From Ensifer adhaerens (GTDB lineage Bacteria > Pseudomonadota > Alphaproteobacteria > Rhizobiales > Rhizobiaceae), in contig NZ_CP118612.1 of assembly GCF_028993555.1 (NCBI RefSeq), positions 186,001-250,000 of the forward strand: 64,000 nt of DNA. Direction: 5' to 3'. The notes under the pieces were generated by a model. It did not search any database and was not told the origin of the DNA. It saw only the letters and a list, made by a program, of their open reading frames with translations. Made by a program: the position numbers and the translations under genes. Shown in pieces: positions 59,667-64,000 of this stretch (positions are counted from its first letter, which is position 1; the number at the start of each line of letters is the position of its first letter).

Positions 59667-61061
59667 ATGAAGCATGCGGAGTTCGTGACGTACATTCGTC
59701 AAACCTATGCTCGCCTTTTCGATCCAGATACGAGCGAGGAGACATGGTCTCTTTTCCTGACTGCCAATACGGGTTGGAACGGCTTGATCGAGGAGTATCT
59801 ACGGCGCGTCGAAATGTACCTCAGCAAACGCGGGCTGCTTTCCAAGGTCTACATTCGACAAATAGAGGAAAAATGGGGCGGTCTACGCTGCTACCTCAGA
59901 CCGACGAATGACTTTCGCCTTTCGGCAGAAGCGACCGCTGCGCTTGGCGGCATCTATCACGATATAGCGGGCCGGTCGTACCATACCTGTGACGTGTGCG
60001 GTGGAACCGGACGATTGAAGTCCATCAACGGCACATACCTCACCCGATGCAACGATCACATCTCTGACCGCAGGTTCATGACGGGTCTTGCGAGTGTCGA
60101 GGATGTGGCGAAGGTATTGGATAGCGCTACCAGCGCACCCCATGGGAACGGCGAGGTCGCGGCTCCACTCCCTTGGGAGGCCAACCTTGTTGACGGTTTC
60201 GAAGGTGACCGCTTCTCGCCCATGGGTGGTCTCTACTATCGCGATAATGTCGAGCAACGCGCAGGTTCAGTGGAATTTCAGCGCGACGTCACCTTTGGCA
60301 GTGCCGGCGCGTTGAAGCTAAGCGTCCGACCGCTCTTTGACGGCGAAGCCCATCGAAGCGAGCGGGCGGAGGTGTGGGAACGCACGGCTCTGCGCGTACC
60401 CTATGACAAGGCAGTCTGGTACGGCTTTTCGGTGAAGTTTGCCGACCCAATCCCGCAGCGGGATCACCGCCATCTGATTGCCCAATGGAAGCGCGAGATC
60501 GGCCCGGAGGCGAGGGGTGACTATAGTCCCTTCCTGGCACTTCGTCTGGTTCGGGGTCGCCTTTTTGCGACGGTTGAGACCACTTTTCCGGTGATCCCTG
60601 GGATGTTTTTGCCAACTGGCGCACCGGTTCTCACGCCGGTTTGGCTGCGGCCGGGAAAGCGGCAGATGCGTGCACTGGTTGCCACCGACCTTGGCTGGAC
60701 GCCAGCAGATGGGCACCTTTTCACCGCCTACACGGACCGCATCACTGTCATCCCCAGGGGGCATGAGCTGCCAGCGCCGCATAGTGGCTGGATTGACTTT
60801 GCAGTGATGACCCGGCCCGGGCCGGATGGTACAGGGCATATCGAACTCTTTGCCAACGACCGTTGGGTCGTGACGGTCCGAGGCCATATCGGCCATGATG
60901 AACAAGGGCTGGGCACTAGGCAGTATTTCAAGTTCGGCCCCTACCGCTCGGCATCTCAGGGCGAATGGACGCTTTACTTCGACAATTTTCGACGCTCCAC
61001 ACGCAGCGAAGATGTTCTCGGACCGGCTGGACTTGCGGCGCTACGCTTAGCAGGCTTGTAG
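59667..61061 (+). CDS. Polysaccharide lyase (heparin lyase I-like) fused to a zinc-ribbon-like N-terminal domain
   Basis: A 464-aa protein without signal peptide. Residues 1-150 form a separate domain (FVTYIRQTYARLFDPDTSEE, YIRQIEEKWGGLRCYLRPTN, then HTCDVCGGTGRLKSINGTYL with TRCNDHISD), in which two CxxC/C-H sites could bind zinc. Proteins with this EKWG-LR-Y pattern alone are seen in phage and mobile DNA. Residues about 190-450 match the Polysacc_lyase (PF14099) fold: RAEVWERTALRVPYDKAVWY, DHRHLIAQWKRE, WIDFAVMTRPGP and YFKFGPYRS. The ATG at 59667 has GAAAGGG 8 bases upstream. Lack of an export signal is odd for a lyase. Confidence 0.75.
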   Translation: MKHAEFVTYIRQTYARLFDPDTSEETWSLFLTANTGWNGLIEEYLRRVEMYLSKRGLLSKVYIRQIEEKWGGLRCYLRPTNDFRLSAEATAALGGIYHDIAGRSYHTCDVCGGTGRLKSINGTYLTRCNDHISDRRFMTGLASVEDVAKVLDSATSAPHGNGEVAAPLPWEANLVDGFEGDRFSPMGGLYYRDNVEQRAGSVEFQRDVTFGSAGALKLSVRPLFDGEAHRSERAEVWERTALRVPYDKAVWYGFSVKFADPIPQRDHRHLIAQWKREIGPEARGDYSPFLALRLVRGRLFATVETTFPVIPGMFLPTGAPVLTPVWLRPGKRQMRALVATDLGWTPADGHLFTAYTDRITVIPRGHELPAPHSGWIDFAVMTRPGPDGTGHIELFANDRWVVTVRGHIGHDEQGLGTRQYFKFGPYRSASQGEWTLYFDNFRRSTRSEDVLGPAGLAALRLAGL

Positions 61062-61542
61062 AACCTGGGAGGCGCAACACAACGATGTCATGCCGCTGGA
61101 AATTTCCTCAAAAGTGCCGAAATAAAATTTGCCAGTTATGCCGAGGTGGGTAGCAAGCATACGGGCGGAGTGATGAGGGCTTTGGAACGGATGTGCTCTG
61201 GCATCAGTTCCGCATCGATCGGAGGTGAGGGTCACAGCACCGCGTTCGTAGCGACCGTTGGCGAGCTGGAGAAAAGGTTAACGCTGCTCGCGACGACCGG
61301 CAGATAAGCCCGTCAGGGTTTTGATGGTCGCGAGCGTGCCCAGCTGCAATGCCGTTCTTGATACGACTGTTCTCGCGCAGCGTTAGTTCTTCCGATAGTA
61401 GAATGTCGGACGAACCTCGCACTCTAAAGGCGTGGTTGAACAGGCGATTGGTAGAGTTGTCCGACCATACTGATCGCAACCGAAGTCAGACCGCGATTTG
61501 CCATGCTGCCGTCTGCGATCGTTTGACCTTGGGGAATTGTTC
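61062..61542 (+). other. Gene-poor stretch
   Basis: No supported gene between the lyase and the toxin gene. Minus-strand frames at 61047 and 61204 show no family resemblance. Confidence 0.4.
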
Positions 61543-61875
61543 TCACCTTGTTGCTCGAAACAAGTGTCGTTCAAGCAACGACTGCATGTCTCGGCGCCCG
61601 TCGGCGACGCAGTAAATGATGACATCCGATCCGAGGATGCGGTAGATCATCCGCCACGGTTTGTGATGTAGCTCGCGGTATTCGGTAATTCCGATCGGTG
61701 CGAGTTCCTTTGGGATGTTCCCTCGAGCTGGCATATCTTCTAGGCTCGAGGCGGCTGCCTCGACTTCGCCAAGTATCCGTTCGGCTGTTTCGACTCCGTC
61801 GCGACCGGCAATGAACCGGTAGAGATCCTCGATATCTTGTTCCGCATCTTCGGAGAGTAAGACGGTGTAAGGCAT
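61543..61875 (-). CDS. ParE/RelE-family toxin
   Basis: A 110-aa type II toxin. The fold is recognised from YTVLLSEDAEQDIEDLYRFI, the helix ETAERILGEVEAAASSLEDM, PARGNIPKEL, and the C-terminal strands YRELHHKPWRMIYRILGSDV, with VIIYCVADGRRDMQSLLERH. ParE-type members poison DNA gyrase and RelE types cut mRNA; which applies here cannot be told. Its ATG overlaps the antitoxin stop (TGATG), so it is translated after the antitoxin. Confidence 0.92.
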   Translation of the reverse strand: MPYTVLLSEDAEQDIEDLYRFIAGRDGVETAERILGEVEAAASSLEDMPARGNIPKELAPIGITEYRELHHKPWRMIYRILGSDVIIYCVADGRRDMQSLLERHLFRATR

Positions 61876-62150
61876 CAGGACCGGGAAACGCGTTGCCGGA
61901 TCCGCTTGAATGATTCGGATGCGCGATCGAACTTGCCCGCTTCGACTTGCTTATTGGTGAGGGCCAGCACCTTCAACAAAGCGATTGTCTCTTGGGTTTC
62001 CTCATACACGGTAACGTCCTGGAGCACGGCTCTTGCCTCGCCATGCACCGTGAGCACGACAGGCTCACGATTTTCAGCCAGCGAACGAACGATCTCGGGC
62101 GCATGCGCCTTGAGATAGCTGATAGGTTTTACCTGCTGCGAGAGCTTCAT
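61875..62150 (-). CDS. Phd/YefM-family antitoxin
   Basis: A 91-aa antitoxin. The N-terminal DNA-binding part shows VKPISYLKAHAPEIVRSLAE, then NREPVVLTVHGEARAVLQDV, with a helical C-terminal toxin-binding arm (ETIALLKVLALTNKQVEAGK). It blocks the downstream toxin and should repress the operon. The gene precedes the toxin with a one-base overlap. Confidence 0.92.
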   Translation of the reverse strand: MKLSQQVKPISYLKAHAPEIVRSLAENREPVVLTVHGEARAVLQDVTVYEETQETIALLKVLALTNKQVEAGKFDRASESFKRIRQRVSRS

Positions 62151-62589
62151 ACACCGATCTCCAATTTGACCAGAAGATAGACCTTTAAATGGTCGAAGGC
62201 AATCTCTCGGGCTCAGCTCCTAGCGGACGCTTGATCGGCTTGATTTTACCGACACATACTGTTCGGCCTTCGTATCCCATCAAGGCGAGGGATCGTGTGG
62301 CCTTCAGGTCTCAGCTGGATCATAGACAAGTGGGTATTTCTTCCCCCCAAAGAGGCCTCACGCGCAGCGAGGCCGGGGTGACTCCAACCACGCTGTGTGC
62401 GGTCCCGTGGAACTTTTTGGCGTCAGATCTGATTTTACAGTCACTTCAACGGATGGAGCGAATTAATGGCGAGACCCCAAGTGCAGTGATGCATCGACGA
62501 GTGCCACAGCTGCTATTCCGTGGCTGACATGAGCGCTTATGCCGAGGCTTGCCGCAGTTGCATGGAAGTCCGTCGCTAGCGTTGGACAG
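62151..62589 (+). other. Gene-poor stretch
   Basis: A 112-codon plus-strand frame (62189) is open but has no ribosome binding site or family resemblance, so I do not call it. Confidence 0.4.
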
Positions 62590-63702
62590 ATGGTCATTGA
62601 GGTAAATACGCCTGCGAAAGGTGTGCGATGGTTGGCTATTATGGTGATCTGCGCCTGCTGTGCTACCTGTACGACCACGCAAGCGCCCAACACGAACCGC
62701 AGCAAAGCATATATCTCCGAAAAGGTATACGGAGTGAAGGCTAACCCGGTCGCCTACCACAAGAATGTCGCCAAGGGCGGTGGCCGCTATGTGGTTGGCA
62801 AGCCCTATGTAGTGAAAGGCAAGAGTTATTTTCCGAAGGAGGACCCGAACTACGACATGAAGGGGGTAGCTTCCTGGTACGGCTCCGCTTTTCGGGGGAG
62901 GCGGACCGCAAACGGCGAAGATTATGACCCGAAACACCTGTCCGCCGCACATCCGACCCTTCCCTTGCCCAGCTATGTTCGGGTGACCAATCTTGAAAAC
63001 GGTTCTTCGCTCATCCTGCGTGTCAACGATCGCGGACCTTATCGAAAGGGTCGCATCATCGACGTTTCCAGCAAGGCAGCAGACATGCTGGACCTGAAGC
63101 ACCGTGGCACGGCATCCGTTCGGGTGCAGTATGTGGGGCGCGCCCGCTTGGGTGGAGACGACATGCCCTACCTCCTAGCCTCCTACCTCAAGAAGAGGGA
63201 CGGTTTTCCAGCCGTCAATCCTGAGCCTCAAATCACAACCGGCGTGATGGTGGCCTCGGATCGGTCGATTGGCGACCCGTTGCGAAGCGACAGTCAGTCT
63301 TTCTCTCCGACGCGGACGAACTTTGCCGGAACAACGCGGAGCGCCTCTTACCAGACTGGGACGAACTCCGCGGTCACATCGCAGACATCTAACCAACTCG
63401 CGATGTTGCGTGAGACTGGCCACCTTAATTCTGATTGGCTGTCCGAATACACACCGTCGATGTCACGAAGCGCCAAGATTGCACCACAGACTCACGAAAT
63501 ACGCTCCCTGACGGGGTTTGGTGTCAAATATTGCCTGGACGAGGACGGCGATGACGGTTTGCGCGACATGTGTGGGGTTCAAGTTCTCCCTCTCGCGGCC
63601 GGCAGCGGCACCAAGCGTCTTACCGGGATATTCTCCATAAGGCGACGCCGCTCTTGCCAAAGAGACGGTCGCTGGTGGGGCACAACGTTAGGTCTTACCT
63701 AA
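62590..63702 (+). CDS. rlpA: RlpA-like septal ring protein (double-psi beta-barrel)
   Basis: About 370 aa. An N-terminal hydrophobic segment (WLAIMVICACCATCT) contains Ala-Cys-Cys and Thr-Cys sites and probably acts as a lipoprotein signal. Next is a segment typical of alphaproteobacterial RlpA (KPYVVKGKSYFPKEDPNYDM). The barrel domain then reads GVASWYGSAFRGRRTANGED, LSAAHPTLPLPSYVRVTNLE, and LRVNDRGPYRKGRIIDVSSK. The last 170 residues are Ser/Thr-rich with no SPOR domain. RlpA cleaves naked glycan strands in Pseudomonas. Several starts are possible (62539, 62590); I use 62590, which gives a signal-like N-terminus. The last 30 residues are Arg-rich and may reflect a 3' frameshift. Confidence 0.85.
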   Translation: MVIEVNTPAKGVRWLAIMVICACCATCTTTQAPNTNRSKAYISEKVYGVKANPVAYHKNVAKGGGRYVVGKPYVVKGKSYFPKEDPNYDMKGVASWYGSAFRGRRTANGEDYDPKHLSAAHPTLPLPSYVRVTNLENGSSLILRVNDRGPYRKGRIIDVSSKAADMLDLKHRGTASVRVQYVGRARLGGDDMPYLLASYLKKRDGFPAVNPEPQITTGVMVASDRSIGDPLRSDSQSFSPTRTNFAGTTRSASYQTGTNSAVTSQTSNQLAMLRETGHLNSDWLSEYTPSMSRSAKIAPQTHEIRSLTGFGVKYCLDEDGDDGLRDMCGVQVLPLAAGSGTKRLTGIFSIRRRRSCQRDGRWWGTTLGLT

Positions 63703-64000
63703 CTCGCAAAGGTTCATCACAGGACGTGCCCGGCAGATTGAGCGTTAAAATTCGAAACGAGGATCAGAAGTTCGATCGGGCCGAGCGATTGACGTTCGCG
63801 CCGAGACACCTATTCACCGGCAGGTAACCTCCGACGTCATCCCTTTGGGTCGAATTCGGATTGTCGCACTCGGCTTGCTAGGCGATCGGGAGACGCAGGA
63901 TGGCATGGGTTTTGGTGAGCGGGCGCGAGCTCAAGCGGTTGTCGAATTTCATTGACGATCGTCATCGCCCGGCGCGATGAGGCCTCGCTATCCGCTAAGC
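63703..64000 (+). other. Gene-poor end of window, with a possible transposase start
   Basis: At 63901 an ATG opens MAWVLVSGRELKRLS, preceded by GGGAGACGCAGG. This resembles the first residues of ISNCY-type transposases (a W-V-M-S-E-R-E-L pattern), but the frame stops at 63978-63980. It can at most be a remnant; the rest cannot be judged as the window ends. Confidence 0.25.

Noticed and set aside
61181..61206. GGAAC-N17-AGTT resembling an EcfG promoter
   Set aside because: No gene starts downstream of it and the lower box is weak; it reads equally as part of a GGAAC/GTTCC inverted repeat.
62189..62527. 112-codon frame before the RlpA-like gene
   Set aside because: No ribosome binding site and no protein-like pattern.

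Overview
The window looks like accessory DNA of a GC-rich alphaproteobacterium of the Hyphomicrobiales (Rhizobiales), most likely a rhizobial lineage such as Sinorhizobium/Ensifer, Rhizobium or Mesorhizobium. The support is family content: DUF982, DUF1236 and DUF3618 proteins, an HWE histidine kinase, a three-domain LigD with two Ku genes, and many candidate GGAAC-N16/17-GGTT or CGTT promoters. That promoter pattern is the one known for the alphaproteobacterial general-stress sigma factor EcfG/RpoE2. The assignment is an inference; no rRNA or core gene is present.

Region 1 (1-27.6 kb) is a stress-type accessory island of small genes, each or nearly each with its own EcfG-like promoter (15 candidates listed). 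It holds a YihY-type membrane protein (cut by the window edge), a periplasmic Clp-like protease with a membrane partner, a MOSC protein, a DUF982 gene and its frameshifted copy, and a holin-like/DUF3618 envelope operon. It also holds many short hypothetical proteins, a Nudix hydrolase, and an SDR-ligD-(HARP-like)-DUF4334 operon that converges on a tandem pair of Ku genes: a non-homologous end-joining locus. A sorbosone/glucose dehydrogenase-like lipoprotein follows, then an HWE kinase with a single-domain response regulator, and further small proteins. Decay is common: IS110 transposase, TPR, DUF3618, DUF982 and VapC remnants.

Region 2 (28-29.3 kb) has one tRNA with a CAT anticodon and a DUF938 methyltransferase, followed by about 1.1 kb without genes.

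Region 3 (30.3-44.1 kb) has two complete type I secretion loci facing each other. Each has, in transcription order, a secreted substrate, a PrtD/HlyB-type ABC transporter and an HlyD-type adaptor. The left substrate is 407 aa. The right one is about 1878 aa and carries six almost identical 501-bp (167-aa) repeats. In both loci a strong hairpin separates the substrate gene from the transporter gene.

Region 4 (45-64 kb) starts with a peptide-type solute-binding protein coupled to a HAMP-GAF-adenylate cyclase. After that come small exported proteins, an outer-membrane barrel protein, a DUF900-type lipoprotein esterase, a CadC/TolB-like TPR regulator, a cysteine-rich protein, an OmpA-like protein, a DUF1254 protein, a polysaccharide lyase with an unusual N-terminal domain, a ParE/Phd toxin-antitoxin pair and an RlpA-like lipoprotein. 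I saw no EcfG-like promoter in front of genes in regions 2-4, so the two halves of the window seem to be regulated differently.
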